Below are positions 46,425 to 55,565 of a stretch of 64,000 bases of DNA, piece after piece (within the stretch, counting starts at the first letter, position 1; each line of letters begins with the position of its first letter). The notes beneath the pieces are model-generated. The model ran no database searches. It worked only from the letters and a program-made list of their open reading frames with translations, and was not told the origin of the DNA. Where the stretch lies: positions 347,001-411,000 of the forward strand of contig NZ_JRMB01000003.1 of the NCBI RefSeq assembly GCF_000759445.1, in the 5' to 3' direction. Source of the DNA: Pseudomonas lutea. Lineage in GTDB: Bacteria > Pseudomonadota > Gammaproteobacteria > Pseudomonadales > Pseudomonadaceae. The translations under genes were made by a program, and so were the position numbers.

Positions 46425-47407
46425 ATCCTTTTAGTTACAGCAAACCTTCGGACATCGCTCAGGCGGTCAATCTCACTGGCCCCACCAGCCGGTTCATTGC
46501 TGGTGGCACCAACCTGCTGGATTTGATGAAGGAAAACGTCGCGCGCCCCGAGCACCTTATCGACATCACGGGCCTGCCGATGAAGGACGTGCGTGCCACG
46601 GACAGCGGCGGCGTGATGATCGGCGCGCTGGTGAGCAATGCCGATCTGGCGTGGCACCCACTGATCGAACGTGACTATCCGCTGCTGTCCCAGGCCATTC
46701 TGGCCGGTGCTTCGCCGCAGCTGCGCAACATGGCGAGCACCGGGGGCAACCTCCTGCAACGCACTCGCTGCTACTACTTTTACGATACCAATACGCCGTG
46801 CAACAAGCGCGAGCCGGGCACCGGGTGCCCCGCCAAAGACGGTTTGAACCGCATCCACGCGATCCTCGGTGCAAGCGACGCTTGTGTCGCCACGCACCCG
46901 TCGGACATGTGCGTTGCCCTGGCAGCGCTTGAAGCACGGGTTCACGTTCAAGGCCGTGCCGGTGCCCGGGTGATCGAGTTCGCCGACTTCCACCGCTTGC
47001 CCGGTGATGCGCCGGAACGTGACAACCAGCTCGCCGACGATGAGTTGATCACTGCCGTCGAATTGCCCGCACCGCGTTTCCAGCAGCATAGCCACTACCT
47101 CAAGATTCGCGACCGCGCTTCTTATGCCTTCGCATTGGTGTCGGTAGCGGCAGCGGTAGAGCTGGACGGCGACGTGATCCGGGATGTGCGCATCGCGCTG
47201 GGCGGCGTGGCTCACAAGCCTTGGCGCGATACGGCCGTGGAGCAGTCCCTCAAGGGCCAGCCGGTCTCTCGTGAAAACTTCGTCGCCGCCGCCGACGCGA
47301 TGCTGCGCAATGCCCAGCCGCTGGCGCACAACGCCTTCAAGATCAAGCTGGCCCGTCGCGCAATCGTACGCGCTCTGAGCGACGCCACCTTGGGAGGAAA
47401 TGCTTAA
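46421..47407 (+). CDS. Aldehyde oxidoreductase FAD subunit (PaoB/YagS-like)
   Basis: 328-residue FAD-binding subunit. FAD site FIAGGTNLLDLMK near 24-36 and SGGNLLQ-type MASTGGNLLQRTRC near 104-117. The Cys-rich stretch CYYFYDTNTPCNKREPGTGC (about 117-136) with a further Cys (DACVAT) matches the extra [4Fe-4S] site known from E. coli PaoB. ATG 46421; its stop overlaps the start of the molybdenum subunit gene by one base. Middle gene of three. Confidence 0.92.
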   Translation: MNPFSYSKPSDIAQAVNLTGPTSRFIAGGTNLLDLMKENVARPEHLIDITGLPMKDVRATDSGGVMIGALVSNADLAWHPLIERDYPLLSQAILAGASPQLRNMASTGGNLLQRTRCYYFYDTNTPCNKREPGTGCPAKDGLNRIHAILGASDACVATHPSDMCVALAALEARVHVQGRAGARVIEFADFHRLPGDAPERDNQLADDELITAVELPAPRFQQHSHYLKIRDRASYAFALVSVAAAVELDGDVIRDVRIALGGVAHKPWRDTAVEQSLKGQPVSRENFVAAADAMLRNAQPLAHNAFKIKLARRAIVRALSDATLGGNA

Positions 47408-49626
47408 TGAACGCCAAGATACCTACTTCGGCAACGGGCTCCGCACTCGGGCAACCCATGGACCGCGTCGATGGACGACTGAAAGTGACAGGCCAGGCCC
47501 GTTATGCCGGCGAGTACCCGGAAGCCGGCCTGCTGCATGGCAGCGTGGTTTCCAGCAGCATCGCCAGCGGTCGCGTCGTGCGCATCGATGCCTCGCAAGC
47601 ACTTGCAGTTCCGGGCGTGATCGCGGTCATCGACCACACCAACCGCCCTCATATCGCCAGCTACGACGAAGACTATCAGGACGCAGACGCGGCCGAAGGC
47701 TCGCCGTTCCGTCCGTTCTACAACGACCGTGTCCTGTACAGCGGTCAGCCGTTGGCGTTGGTGGTAGCAGAGAGTCTTGAGCTGGCACGCCACGCTGGCT
47801 CGCTGGTTCGCATCGAATATGAAACCCAGCCGCACCAGACCGATCTCAGCGTTGGCCAAAGCGACGCACACACAGCTCCGGCCGAAACGCCGGAGCCGCG
47901 CGGTGATTTTCAGGGCGCCTTCGCCCAGGCCGCGGTGTCCGTCGATGCGCACTACAGCACGCCGAACGAGCATCACAATCCGATGGAGCCGCATGCGTCC
48001 ACGGTGTTTTATCAGGCTGACGGCAGCCTCGAGATTCACGATAAAACCCAGGGCACGCAGAACTGCCAGGACTACCTGCACAACGTCTTCGGTCTGGAAA
48101 AGGATAAGATCCGCGTGCTTGCTGCCTTCGTCGGTGGGGCATTCGGTTCCGGGTTGCGTCCTCAGTATCAGCTGCCGCTGGCCGTCATGGCGGCGCTCAA
48201 GCTCAAGCGTTCGGTACGCCTGACGCTGACTCGCCAGCAGATGTTCACGTTCGGCTACCGGCCGCACACCCTGCAGCACATGCGCCTTGGCGCTCAGAAG
48301 GACGGCAAATTGGTGGCGGTCTCTCATGAGGTCGTTGGCCAGACATCGCGTTTCGAAGACTTCACCGAGCATGTCGTGGAATGGAGCGGCATGCTTTACC
48401 AGTGCGATAACGTGCAGTTGACTTACAAGCTCGCCCCACTGGACGTCTACACGCCGCTGGACATGCGAGCGCCCGGCGCTGCCTCCGGCATGGTCGGGCT
48501 TGAGTGCGCAATGGATGAATTGGCCGTTGCTGCGGGCATCGACCCGGTACAGCTGCGGGTGGCCAACTTTGCAGCCAGCAATGGCAACGAAGGCAAGCCT
48601 TACTCCAGCAAGGAGCTGTTGGCCTGCTATCAACAGGGCGCAGAGCGTTTTGGATGGAGTAAGCGCAACCCTGAGCCGCGCAGCATGCGTCAGGGTCGTC
48701 AGCTTGTGGGTTGGGGCATGGCCGGTGGTGTGTGGGAAGCCATGCAGATGCCAGCCAGCGCCAAGGCCAGTATCGACAGCACTGGCAAGATCACCGTCAG
48801 CAGCGCCACCACCGACATCGGCACTGGCACTTACACGGTCATGACTCAGATCGCCGCCGAGGCGGCCGGCGTCAACCCTGAAGACATCACGTTCGTGCTG
48901 GGCGATTCGTCGCTGCCGACAGCGCCGCTGCAGGGCGGGTCTTTCACGGTTTCGTCTGTCGGGACAGCGGTCCAGCAGGCGTGCCGTGCCTTGCGCGCCA
49001 AGCTGCTCGACGCCGTGCGCATGGCCCACCCGCAATACGCGGTGGTGGACATGGACGATGTGGGATATGGCGACGGTTACCTGCTCATCGATGACCAGCG
49101 CTTTGCTTACGCCGACATCGTGCGCGAATCGTCCCATGACGCCCTTGAAGTGCAGATCGACGCCAAGCCTGACGAGAAGCGTGACGCGTATTCAACAGCC
49201 ACTCACTCGGCGGTGTTCGTCGAAGTGCTGGTGGATGAGGACCTGGGCAGTGTTCGCGTCAACCGCGTGGTCAACGCGGTGGCCGCGGGTCGAGTGGTCA
49301 ACTCTAAAACCGCGCGCAGCCAGATTCTCGGCGGCGTGGTCTGGGGCATCGGTCAGGCCTTGCAGGAAGAGACCCAGACGGATCACAACCTTGGGCGCTT
49401 CATGAATCACAGCCTGGCGGAGTATCACATCCCGGTGAACGCTGACATCGGCGAGATCGACGTGTTGTTTGTCGAAGAAAGCGACAGCATCGTCAACGAC
49501 CTTGGCTCCAAAGGCGTCGGCGAGATCGGCATCGTCGGGGTGGCATCAGCCATCGCCAATGCGATCTACCACGCCACGGGCAAGCGGATTCGGGAATTCC
49601 CGATCACGCTGGATAAAGTGCTGTAA
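47407..49626 (+). CDS. Aldehyde oxidoreductase molybdopterin subunit (PaoC/YagR-like)
   Basis: 739-residue large subunit binding the molybdenum-MCD cofactor. Family marks: DGRLKVTGQARYAGEYP (18-34), EHHNPMEPHAS near 194-204, VGGAFGSGLR near 240-249, DMRAPGAASG (near 353-362), and GSKGVGEIGI near the end, holding the catalytic Glu. Oxidises aldehydes (often aromatic) to acids. The insertion chaperone PaoD/XdhC is not in the window. A REP-like hairpin follows the gene. Confidence 0.93.
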   Translation: MNAKIPTSATGSALGQPMDRVDGRLKVTGQARYAGEYPEAGLLHGSVVSSSIASGRVVRIDASQALAVPGVIAVIDHTNRPHIASYDEDYQDADAAEGSPFRPFYNDRVLYSGQPLALVVAESLELARHAGSLVRIEYETQPHQTDLSVGQSDAHTAPAETPEPRGDFQGAFAQAAVSVDAHYSTPNEHHNPMEPHASTVFYQADGSLEIHDKTQGTQNCQDYLHNVFGLEKDKIRVLAAFVGGAFGSGLRPQYQLPLAVMAALKLKRSVRLTLTRQQMFTFGYRPHTLQHMRLGAQKDGKLVAVSHEVVGQTSRFEDFTEHVVEWSGMLYQCDNVQLTYKLAPLDVYTPLDMRAPGAASGMVGLECAMDELAVAAGIDPVQLRVANFAASNGNEGKPYSSKELLACYQQGAERFGWSKRNPEPRSMRQGRQLVGWGMAGGVWEAMQMPASAKASIDSTGKITVSSATTDIGTGTYTVMTQIAAEAAGVNPEDITFVLGDSSLPTAPLQGGSFTVSSVGTAVQQACRALRAKLLDAVRMAHPQYAVVDMDDVGYGDGYLLIDDQRFAYADIVRESSHDALEVQIDAKPDEKRDAYSTATHSAVFVEVLVDEDLGSVRVNRVVNAVAAGRVVNSKTARSQILGGVVWGIGQALQEETQTDHNLGRFMNHSLAEYHIPVNADIGEIDVLFVEESDSIVNDLGSKGVGEIGIVGVASAIANAIYHATGKRIREFPITLDKVL

Positions 49627-49648
49627 CCAACGCCTTAGCTCGTACCCT

Positions 49649-49679
49649 GACCGTTCCCACGCTCTGCGTGGGAACGGTC
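49649..49679. repeat. Perfect palindromic repeat (REP-like, probable terminator)
   Basis: GACCGTTCCCACGC-TCT-GCGTGGGAACGGTC, a 14-base perfect stem with a 3-base loop. This GTTCCCACGC palindrome is a common intergenic repeat in Pseudomonas. It likely protects or ends the oxidoreductase mRNA. Confidence 0.8.
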
Positions 49680-49872
49680 ATCTGCCGCTGAACGCCTCCT
49701 CATTCGATGTCGCCCCAGTGCAAGCACAGGTCGCGCTGGTGCGCCTGTTGCCTTGACCCTCTGCGTACCTTGCGTCAACACGGCAGCCGTCGCACTGCCG
49801 CGTGTCTTCAAGCCTTGAAAAACTGCCGAAAAGAGCTGAATAAAAAATATCGAGCCGACCCGAGGAGCACGC

Positions 49873-50814
49873 ATGAATCCATTAATCCGTCATATCAGTT
49901 GCGCTGTATTAATGTTGAGCAGCACGGCCCTCCTGGCTGCAGAGCCCGCCAAATGCCAAAACGTACGCATGGGCGTGGTCAACTGGACCGACGTTGTGGC
50001 AACCAGTGCGGTAGCCGAAGTGCTGCTGCAAAACATGGGCTACGAGGTCAAGCAGACCAGCGCCGCTCAGCAAATTGTCTTCGGCGGTTTGCGCGATGAC
50101 CGCCTTGACGTGTTCCTGGGGTACTGGAAGCCGGCGATGGACAAGAACATCGCCCCCTTCGTGGCGGCCAATCAGGTCAAAGTGCTCGAGGTGCCCAGCA
50201 TGAGCGACGCTCAAGCGACGCTGGCAGTGCCGGACTATGTGGCATCGGGCGGGCTGAAAACCTTCGCCGACATCGCTAAATTCAAGGACAAGCTCGGCGG
50301 CAAAATCTACGGCATCGAACCCGGGACCGGCGCCAACGCCAATATCAAAGGCATGATCGAAAAGAATCAGTTCGGGCTGGGTGGTTTCCAGTTGGTTGAA
50401 TCTGGCGAGGCGGGCATGCTGGCGGCCGTCCAGCGCGCGATCAAGCGCAACGAATGGGTGGTTTTCGTCGGTTGGACCCCACACCCCATGAACATCAACA
50501 TGAAAATCGCGTACCTGACCGGCAGCGAAGACGTGTTCGGTCCGGGCGAAGGTGCGGCAACGGTATCGGTGGTCACGGCGCCGGATTACGCCTCCCGTTG
50601 TCCGAACGTCAGCAAGCTGATGAGCAACCTGAAATTTACCGCCGCCCAGGAGAGTCAGATGATGGTGCCGATCATGGACCGCAAGGCACCCAATGATGTG
50701 GCCCGCCAGTGGCTCAAGGACCACCCTGAAGACATGAAGCGCTGGCTGGATGGCGTGACCACCTTCGACGGCAAGGACGCGATGACCGCCGTGCAAGTGG
50801 CGATGAACAAATAG
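49873..50814 (+). CDS. Choline/betaine-type ABC substrate-binding protein, orphan
   Basis: 313-residue periplasmic binding protein of the OpuAC/ChoX class. Signal peptide 1-22 (hydrophobic, ending LLAAEP). Aromatic-box residues typical of quaternary-amine binders: NWTDVVATSA near 36-45, GYWKPAMD near 81-88, FVGWTPHPMN near 197-206. No permease or ATPase gene is adjacent, so like Pseudomonas CaiX/BetX it may feed the CbcWV transporter (inferred). Ligand could be choline, betaine or carnitine. Followed 45 bases later by an esterase-like gene. Confidence 0.88.
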   Translation: MNPLIRHISCAVLMLSSTALLAAEPAKCQNVRMGVVNWTDVVATSAVAEVLLQNMGYEVKQTSAAQQIVFGGLRDDRLDVFLGYWKPAMDKNIAPFVAANQVKVLEVPSMSDAQATLAVPDYVASGGLKTFADIAKFKDKLGGKIYGIEPGTGANANIKGMIEKNQFGLGGFQLVESGEAGMLAAVQRAIKRNEWVVFVGWTPHPMNINMKIAYLTGSEDVFGPGEGAATVSVVTAPDYASRCPNVSKLMSNLKFTAAQESQMMVPIMDRKAPNDVARQWLKDHPEDMKRWLDGVTTFDGKDAMTAVQVAMNK

Positions 50815-50859
50815 CAGCCCGAACCAGCGGCGCTGCCATCTACCAGATCAGAGGAGCTT

Positions 50860-51795
50860 ATGCCCAAGCCTTACCCACTGTCCGCCGAGATGACGGCCTT
50901 TGTGGCGAAAACCCTGAGCTTCAGCAGTCCTTCCGATGACATCGCCGAGCAGCGTCGTGCCTATGCGCGAATGTGTGAGGCGTTCACGCCCGCGCGCGCG
51001 CCGGATCTGGACGTGAAAGACTTCACCCTCGGTGGCGTGCCGGTGCGCAGTTACCGGCCTCAGCGCCTGTCCCTCGAACACCCGGCGCCGTGCGTGATGT
51101 ATGTGCACGGCGGCGGTTGGGTCGTGGGCGATCTGGATTCCCATGACTTTTTGACCGCCGGGCTGGCAGCCGACCTGAATGCCGTGGTCATTGCGGTGGA
51201 CTATCGGCTGGCACCCGAGCATCCGTTTCCGGCGGCCTTCGGTGATTGCCTGAGCGTCTGGCATGCTTTGCAAGTGAGCGCGCTGCGGCTGGACATCGAC
51301 CCGCGGCGCATTGCCATTGCGGGAGACAGCGCCGGTGCCAGTCTCGCCGCTGCTGTATGCCTGGCACTGCGCGATGGCGGTGAGCGCCAGCCGGTTGGGC
51401 AGGCGTTGATCTACCCAGAGCTTGGCGGCAGCCATGATTTGCCCTCCCGCCGCGAGTACACCGACGCGCCCCTTCTGTCCGCGGATGAACTGGCGTTCTA
51501 CCACCGGTTGTATATGACAGACGACGAAGAATCGGCCTACGCACGTCCGCTCAATGCTGCCGATTTCCATGATCTGCCGCCGGCATTCATTGCCGTCGCG
51601 CAATTTGACCCCTTGCGTGACGATGGCATTTGTTACGAGCGCGCATTGCGCGAAGCCGGGGTTCGTACGGAATTCAACCTGGGGTTGGGGCTGGTTCATG
51701 GCAGTCTGCGGGCGATAGGCCAGGCGCCAGAGGCCGATGCCCTTTATCACCGTCTCACCTCGGCGCTTTTAGGCTTCATTCGCAAACCTCTATGA
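50860..51795 (+). CDS. Alpha/beta hydrolase of the hormone-sensitive lipase group
   Basis: 311-residue carboxylesterase. Oxyanion motif HGGGW at 83-87, nucleophile in GDSAG at 155-159 (S157), Asp near FDPLRDDG (about 248-255) and His in GLVHGSL near 276-282: the complete triad of the HSL (family IV) esterases. Cytosolic. ATG 50860 with AGGAG upstream. Together with the quaternary-amine binding protein it may hydrolyse an imported choline or carnitine ester, a context inference. Confidence 0.88.
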   Translation: MPKPYPLSAEMTAFVAKTLSFSSPSDDIAEQRRAYARMCEAFTPARAPDLDVKDFTLGGVPVRSYRPQRLSLEHPAPCVMYVHGGGWVVGDLDSHDFLTAGLAADLNAVVIAVDYRLAPEHPFPAAFGDCLSVWHALQVSALRLDIDPRRIAIAGDSAGASLAAAVCLALRDGGERQPVGQALIYPELGGSHDLPSRREYTDAPLLSADELAFYHRLYMTDDEESAYARPLNAADFHDLPPAFIAVAQFDPLRDDGICYERALREAGVRTEFNLGLGLVHGSLRAIGQAPEADALYHRLTSALLGFIRKPL

Positions 51796-52143
51796 GCGGC
51801 AGCCTTATCGATCATCACGACCTGCTTGGGCGCCCTGCCGCTTGCAGGGACGTTTGATCCGCTTTCCAGCCGCTGCTCTCCCTTTTCAGGTGAGACAACT
51901 CGCCACGCGACAAAAGACCACGCAGAGCAGGCGCCGAAATGGGACTACTCTTTCCATGTCAGCTGACCTGGATCAATACGCTAGCCGGTATTGATTGACT
52001 CGCCGCCTGACGCATCCCCCTGCGTTGCGACCCGACCGCGTGATCAAAAAGAACAAACGCAAAACGTCGTACTCAATACACCGTGGGGGCACTCGCTGCA
52101 GGCCCCGAGTCTGAAGCCAGTTCCACCTGACAGAGGAAGACCT
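51796..52143. other. Leader region of cioAB
   Basis: 348 bases without a gene. It contains the inverted repeat at 51972-51995 and the ribosome-binding site GAGGAAG of cioA at 52134. Confidence 0.55.
51972..51995. promoter_or_regulatory. Inverted repeat upstream of cioA, possible operator
   Basis: ATCAATAC-N8-GTATTGAT with perfect 8-base arms. The half-sites face opposite to an ANR box (TTGAT-N4-ATCAA), so another regulator is likely. Distance to the cioA start is about 150 bases. Confidence 0.5.
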
Positions 52144-53583
52144 ATGTTCGGCTTAGAGGCGCTCGATCTCGCCCGAATCCAGTTTGCGTTTACGGTTTCG
52201 TTCCACATCCTTTTCCCCGCGATCACCATCGGTCTGGCGAGCTTTCTTGCCGTGCTTGAAGGCTTGTGGCTCAAGACCCACGACAACACCTACCGTGACC
52301 TTTATCACTTCTGGTCAAAGATCTTTGCCGTCAACTTCGGCATGGGTGTCGTTTCCGGGCTGGTCATGGCTTACGAGTTCGGTACCAACTGGAGTCGGTT
52401 CACCGATTTCGCCGGCGCAGTGACCGGCCCGTTACTCACGTACGAGGTGTTGACCGCCTTCTTCCTTGAAGCAGGATTCCTCGGAGTGATGTTGTTCGGC
52501 TGGAACCGGGTCGGCCGCGGCCTGCACTTTTTTGCCACCGCCATGGTTGCGGTGGGCACGCTGATTTCGACCTTCTGGATCCTGGCCTCCAACAGCTGGA
52601 TGCAGACGCCGCAAGGCTACGACATCGTCGACGGGCGTATCATCCCGGTCGACTGGTTCGCGGTGATTTTCAACCCTTCCTTCCCTTATCGCCTGACCCA
52701 CATGGCGATTGCTGCGTTTGTCGCCACGGCGTTCTTCGTTGGCGCCTCGGCGGCCTGGCACTTGCTGCGCGGCCGTGACAACCCGGCCATCCGCAAAATG
52801 CTGTCGATGGCCATGTGGATGGCGTTGATCGTTGCGCCGATCCAGGCGATGGTCGGTGACGCCCATGGTCTGAACACCCTTGAGCATCAGCCAGCGAAGA
52901 TCGCGGCCATCGAAGGGCACTGGGAAAACGTCGGTGACGAACCGACCCCGCTGATTCTTTTCGGTATCCCGGACATGAAAGAGGAGCGGACCAAGTATGC
53001 GGTCGAGATTCCTTACCTCGGCAGCCTGATCCTGACCCACAGCCTGGACAAGCAGATCCCGGCGCTGAAGTCCTTTCCGCCTGAGGACCGTCCCAACTCG
53101 CTGATCGTCTTCTGGTCGTTCCGCGTGATGGTGGCACTGGGCTTGCTGATGATCGCAGTGGGTCTGTGGAGTGCATGGCTGCGCTGGCGCGGCGGGCTGT
53201 ACACCAATCGCTGGTTCCTGCGACTGGTGATGTGCATGGGACCCGCGGGGCTGATCGCCATATTGGCAGGGTGGTTCACCACTGAGATCGGGCGCCAGCC
53301 GTGGGTGGTGTATGGCCTGATGCGCACGGCCAACGCCGCTTCACGGCACAGTGTGGAGCAACTGACCATTACTCTTGTGTTGTTCGTCGTGGTGTATTTC
53401 CTGCTTTTTGGCACAGGCTTCGGTTACATGATGCGACTGGTTCGCAAAGGGCCGAAGACTCAGGAAGGCGATAACGCAACGTACGGCGGACCGGGTCAGA
53501 AACGCACGCCGGCGCGTCCTCTCTCTGCTGCTGATGAAAGCAGCACAGACAACCGCAAAGACAGTCTCACTGAAGGGAATTGA
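52144..53583 (+). CDS. cioA: Cyanide-insensitive quinol oxidase subunit I (CydA family)
   Basis: 479-residue heme-binding subunit of a bd-type ubiquinol oxidase. Start ATG 52144 gives the family N-terminus GLEALDLARIQFAFTVSFHILF, with the heme His at 21. Further marks: GMGVVSGLVMAYEFGTNW near 66-83, EHQPAKIAAIEGHW near 251-264, GRQPWVVYGLMRTA near 382-395. The Q-loop is short, typical of the CIO type rather than E. coli CydA. Gives respiration resistant to cyanide. First gene of cioA-cioB-DUF2474. Confidence 0.95.
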   Translation: MFGLEALDLARIQFAFTVSFHILFPAITIGLASFLAVLEGLWLKTHDNTYRDLYHFWSKIFAVNFGMGVVSGLVMAYEFGTNWSRFTDFAGAVTGPLLTYEVLTAFFLEAGFLGVMLFGWNRVGRGLHFFATAMVAVGTLISTFWILASNSWMQTPQGYDIVDGRIIPVDWFAVIFNPSFPYRLTHMAIAAFVATAFFVGASAAWHLLRGRDNPAIRKMLSMAMWMALIVAPIQAMVGDAHGLNTLEHQPAKIAAIEGHWENVGDEPTPLILFGIPDMKEERTKYAVEIPYLGSLILTHSLDKQIPALKSFPPEDRPNSLIVFWSFRVMVALGLLMIAVGLWSAWLRWRGGLYTNRWFLRLVMCMGPAGLIAILAGWFTTEIGRQPWVVYGLMRTANAASRHSVEQLTITLVLFVVVYFLLFGTGFGYMMRLVRKGPKTQEGDNATYGGPGQKRTPARPLSAADESSTDNRKDSLTEGN

Positions 53584-53586
53584 GCC

Positions 53587-54594
53587 ATGGGTATCGATCT
53601 TCCACTGATCTGGGCCGTGATCATCATCTTCGGCGTCATGATGTACGTCATCATGGACGGCTTCGATCTGGGCATCGGGATACTGTTCCCGTTTATGAAG
53701 GACAAGACGGACCGCGACGTGATGATGAACACCGTCGCGCCAGTCTGGGACGGTAACGAAACCTGGCTGGTGCTGGGTGGCGCCGGCTTGTTCGGTGCGT
53801 TCCCCCTGGCGTACTCGGTTGTGCTAGAGGCGCTCTACCTGCCGTTGATCTTTATGTTGATTGGCCTGATTTTCCGCGGCGTGGCTTTCGAATTTCGGTT
53901 CAAGGCCACTGACATCAAACGTCACTTGTGGGACAAGGCGTTCATCGGCGGCTCGCTGGTTGCGACCTTCTTTCAGGGCGTGGCATTGGGTGCCTACATC
54001 GACGGCATCCCGGTGGTTGACCGTGCCTATGCCGGGGGAGGGCTGGACTGGCTGACTCCGTTTTCGCTCTTTTGTGGTCTGGCATTGATCGTGGCGTACG
54101 CATTGCTGGGTTGCACTTGGCTGATCATGAAGACCGAAGGTGCGTTGCAGAAAGCCATGCACGATCTGGCGCGTCCGCTGGCCATCGCAACGCTGGTGGT
54201 GATGGCGATTGTCAGCCTGTGGACGCCGTTGGCGCATCAGGACATTGCGGATCGCTGGTTCACGCTGCCGAACCTGTTCTGGTTCATGCCGGTGCCGGCG
54301 CTGGTGGTGTTGACCATGTATGGCCTGTTCAAGGCCGTGGCACGCAACGCCAACTACACGCCGTTCCTGCTGACGCTGGTGCTGATTTTCCTGGGCTACA
54401 GCGGCTTGGGCATCAGCTTGTGGCCAAACATCATCCCGCCTTCAGTGTCGATCTGGGCAGCTGCGTCGCCGCCTCAGAGTCAGGGCTTCATGCTGGTCGG
54501 TACGCTGTTCATCATTCCGTTGATCATGGGTTACACCTTCTGGAGCTACTACGTATTCCGAGGCAAAGTCACCCACGAACACGGCTATCACTAG
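53587..54594 (+). CDS. cioB: Cyanide-insensitive quinol oxidase subunit II (CydB family)
   Basis: 335-residue CydB-like subunit with about 8-9 helices. Diagnostic N-terminal WAVIIIFGVMMYVIMDGFDLG (about 9-29) and VAPVWDGNETWLVLGGAGLFGAFP near 49-72. Starts 3 bases after the cioA stop. Assembles with CioA in the inner membrane. Confidence 0.95.
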   Translation: MGIDLPLIWAVIIIFGVMMYVIMDGFDLGIGILFPFMKDKTDRDVMMNTVAPVWDGNETWLVLGGAGLFGAFPLAYSVVLEALYLPLIFMLIGLIFRGVAFEFRFKATDIKRHLWDKAFIGGSLVATFFQGVALGAYIDGIPVVDRAYAGGGLDWLTPFSLFCGLALIVAYALLGCTWLIMKTEGALQKAMHDLARPLAIATLVVMAIVSLWTPLAHQDIADRWFTLPNLFWFMPVPALVVLTMYGLFKAVARNANYTPFLLTLVLIFLGYSGLGISLWPNIIPPSVSIWAAASPPQSQGFMLVGTLFIIPLIMGYTFWSYYVFRGKVTHEHGYH

Positions 54595-54650
54595 CAGGCA
54601 GCGGCTCCGGTTAATTGCCGGAGCCGGCATGCGGAAAAGAGGATTGAGCA

Positions 54651-54839
54651 ATGTCCGGTAAAGAGTCTTTCCAGCATGAACACGAACGCCAGCGTGAAGT
54701 AGATCCGGCGCGTAACAAGCCTCTGTGGCAGCGCATCGGATGGCTGCTGGTCATCTGGACCGGCAGCGTGTTGGCGCTGGCGGTCTTCGCCATGCTGCTG
54801 CGCATGTTCATGACAGCGGCAGGCATGAAGTCTCATTGA
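54651..54839 (+). CDS. DUF2474 small membrane protein of the cio oxidase
   Basis: 62-residue protein with a charged N-terminus and one hydrophobic helix (IGWLLVIWTGSVLALAVFAM, about 29-48). DUF2474 peptides accompany cioAB in many genomes, like CydX for bd oxidase, and probably stabilise the complex. Lies 56 bases after cioB, before a terminator. Confidence 0.85.
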   Translation: MSGKESFQHEHERQREVDPARNKPLWQRIGWLLVIWTGSVLALAVFAMLLRMFMTAAGMKSH

Positions 54840-54855
54840 GCCTTGCGTTTGATAT

Positions 54856-54877
54856 AAACCCGCTGCGGCGGGTTTTT
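54856..54877 (+). terminator. Rho-independent terminator of the cio operon
   Basis: AACCCGC-TGCG-GCGGGTT hairpin followed by TTTT. Confidence 0.85.
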
Positions 54878-54967
54878 TCATGGGCGGGCGTTCGGAGGCG
54901 CCACCCGCCTGGGGCATCCAGGTCTGTGTGCTGCCGCAGATCCGGGGGTGGGTGCCACGGAATCCAT

Positions 54968-55510
54968 TGTGGGAGTGAGCTTGCTCGCGAACGTGTATCG
55001 CCAGCCACCATGGATGCAGCCTGACCCACCGCATTCGCGGGCAAGCGCGCTCCTACAGGTCTCGTGTCTGCGGCGACTCCGGGGCATTTACCCAAATCCA
55101 TTTGCAGGATGTTGCTGCAGTGGATCCGGGGATTGACCCAAATCCATTGTAGGAGCGCGCTTGCCCGCGAAAGCGTCTTTTCAGTCGCCAGGGATGCAAT
55201 CTGACCCACCGCGTTCGCGGGCAAGCGCGCTCCTACAGGTCTCGCGTCCGCCGCAAATCCCCGACATTCACTGCAGTCCATTTGTAGGAGCGTGCTTGCC
55301 TGCGAAAGCGTCTTTCCAGTCGCCATGGACGCAACCTGACCCACCGCGTTCGCGGGCAAGCGCGCTCCTACAGGTCTCGCGTCCGCCGCAGATCCGCGAC
55401 ATTCATTGCAGTCCATTTGTGGGAGTGAGCTTGCTCGCGAAGGTGCATCGCCAGCCATCATGGATGCAACCTGACCCACCGCATTCGCGGGCAAGCGCGC
55501 TCCTACAGGT
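54968..55510. repeat. Array of four REPIN units
   Basis: Four head-to-tail units, each a pair of inverted REP sequences. Left arms begin near 54970, 55149, 55283 and 55419; right arms end near 55057, 55237, 55372 and 55507. Steps between units are about 179, 134 and 136 bases. Right arms are the same type throughout (CGCGGGCAAGCGCGCTCCTACA). Left arms of units 2 and 3 match it (GTAGGAGCG...), while those of units 1 and 4 are another allele (GTGGGAGTGAGCTTGCTCGCGA). Spacer sequence is also shared (GCCACCATGG/GCCATCATGG and CTGACCCACCGC). No transposase (RAYT) gene is in the window. Confidence 0.9.
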
Positions 55511-55565
55511 CTCGGGCGTGCCGTGAAGCTTACGCCCGGGCGTTAGCGGTTTCGCCACCCATTGC

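Noticed and set aside
47404..49137. 577-codon minus-strand frame opposite the molybdenum subunit
   Set aside because: Shadow of a family-typical gene; sequence has no fold signature.
51972..51995. ANR (FNR-type) box for cioAB
   Set aside because: The half-sites are in reverse orientation and 8-bp spaced, not TTGAT-N4-ATCAA; reported only as an unknown inverted repeat.
54968..55510. CRISPR array
   Set aside because: Repeats are inverted pairs with conserved spacers, the REPIN pattern; no unique spacers and no cas genes.
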